22,458 nucleotides of DNA from assembly GCF_934202705.1 (NCBI RefSeq), contig NZ_CAKPYE010000016.1, positions 1 to 22,458 of the forward strand, given 5' to 3'. The stretch is from an uncultured Limosilactobacillus sp. (lineage in GTDB: Bacteria > Bacillota > Bacilli > Lactobacillales > Lactobacillaceae). The position numbers were made by a program, and so were the translations under genes. The notes below the pieces were generated by a model that was not told the DNA's origin, did no database searches, and saw only the letters and a program-made list of their open reading frames with translations. Of this stretch, positions 21,757-22,458 are shown one piece after another (within the stretch, counting starts at the first letter, position 1; every line of letters begins with the position of its first letter).

Positions 21757-22458
21757 CTAATAACTTAATGCTCCCCTAGTTGCTGGATCATCACGCCAAT
21801 TCCAATCAAATGTTGAAAATGACATAAAGGCATTCTTCTGTCCTGTCCAAGGATCATTATAATAAAAACCATTGCTATCGTAGCCTGTTAGCGTAATTGC
21901 ATGAGTCCCAAAGCCATGCATATGAGCTTGCCATACAACTACTAAATGCTGATTTATTAACTTATTTTTTATAGACTCGATGCTCCATCCAGACATATTT
22001 AAACTATGACCTAGATATTTAGCAACAACTGATGAAATTCCACCGGGAGCCACCCAAAGTCCATACCCAACATTACTATATGGGTTTCCCACAAAACCAC
22101 AATAAGGATTATTGCTTCTTGGAGTTTGATTAGCTACTTGTTCTTTACTGACGTTAATGCCAGCATACTGGAGCATCATTGTGACAGCAGTCATTTCACA
22201 ACCAGTTGGTAACTGAGGTAATTGTGATAAAGCAACTGCATTGTTTAAAACACTCACTATGGCGCCATTATTATCTATTGAATACCGTGCATTACCCAAA
22301 TTAACCGTTTGACCTTTAACCACTTGATAGCTGATTGGATCAAAATAGTACCAAGTACCACACCACTGATACAATCCACTGACGATCTTTCCATCATCAC
22401 CAAACATGTACCATTGTCCCCACTGGGATTGAACATAATTATTCTTAACCAATTGGTA
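21757..22458 (-). CDS. C39-family cysteine peptidase with wall/glucan-binding repeats (partial)
   Basis: The reading frame runs open to the right window end, so the N-terminus is missing; 233 codons are visible. It begins with a binding repeat (LVKNNYVQSQWGQWYMFGDD) identical over about 25 residues to one in the neighbouring hydrolase. A C39-like papain-fold peptidase domain follows: catalytic Cys in LPTGCEMTAVTMML (codon 22198-22200), His in GTHAITLTGYD, Asn-Asp in YYNDPWTG. This family (peptidase C39_2 type) cuts peptides outside the cell; here the repeats would hold it to the wall or a polysaccharide. The serine hydrolase gene starts 21 bp downstream, implying one operon. The TTG at 22450-22452 is not the true start. 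Confidence 0.85.
   Translation of the reverse strand, partial: YQLVKNNYVQSQWGQWYMFGDDGKIVSGLYQWCGTWYYFDPISYQVVKGQTVNLGNARYSIDNNGAIVSVLNNAVALSQLPQLPTGCEMTAVTMMLQYAGINVSKEQVANQTPRSNNPYCGFVGNPYSNVGYGLWVAPGGISSVVAKYLGHSLNMSGWSIESIKNKLINQHLVVVWQAHMHGFGTHAITLTGYDSNGFYYNDPWTGQKNAFMSFSTFDWNWRDDPATRGALSY

Noticed and set aside
19351..22458. LPXTG sorting signals on the two surface enzymes
   Set aside because: Both proteins end in their catalytic domains with no LPxTG, hydrophobic helix or basic tail; attachment would be by repeats.
19351..22458. CRISPR array
   Set aside because: The repeats are in-frame, protein-coding and diverged, without constant repeats and unique spacers.

Overview
The window looks like chromosome of a lactic acid bacterium in the Lactobacillaceae. 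Support comes from strong AGGAGG-type ribosome sites, a ptsH-ptsI operon beside a glycolipid glycosyltransferase operon, a ClpE-type chaperone under a CtsR box, a MucBP-domain protein, and a KxYKxGKxW signal peptide on a protein with glucan/cell-wall-binding YG repeats. A Limosilactobacillus-like species is my guess; I could not test it.

Positions 1-11727 are a compact housekeeping block. A leftward operon (3721 to 172) encodes two GT4 glycosyltransferases for glycolipid anchors, a flippase-like membrane protein and a YkuJ/DUF1797 protein. Upstream of it, also leftward, are ptsI and ptsH (general PTS phosphotransfer) behind a promoter carrying cre-like sequence. A small 65-aa gene and clpE diverge from a regulatory region holding both a CIRCE-like element (HrcA) and a CtsR box. 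After clpE come a convergent ECF transporter S-component, then a rightward pair (MucBP protein, proC), then a leftward two-TM, serine-rich surface protein.

Positions 11728-18300 are accessory, AT-rich and scarred. There is an orphan rfbB whose 3' end is fused to what looks like the tail of a different gene, and a decayed rightward gene (13112-13769). A cluster of hairpins and IS-end-like direct repeats follows. Next is an intact FRG-domain gene, then a small two-TM membrane gene cut in two by an IS30-family element that is itself frameshifted. Another decayed leftward stretch lies at 17638-18180.

Positions 18313-22458 are a leftward cell-surface module: a C39-family cysteine peptidase with wall/glucan-binding repeats (cut by the window end), an exported serine hydrolase with ten such repeats and a class-A beta-lactamase-like catalytic domain, and an acyltransferase-3 membrane protein. 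With rfbB this suggests an envelope/exopolysaccharide region reshaped by recombination and insertion sequences. The most notable items are the FRG plus split membrane gene arrangement (a possible defence remnant), the CIRCE/CtsR control region, the rfbB junction and the repeat-rich surface hydrolase pair.
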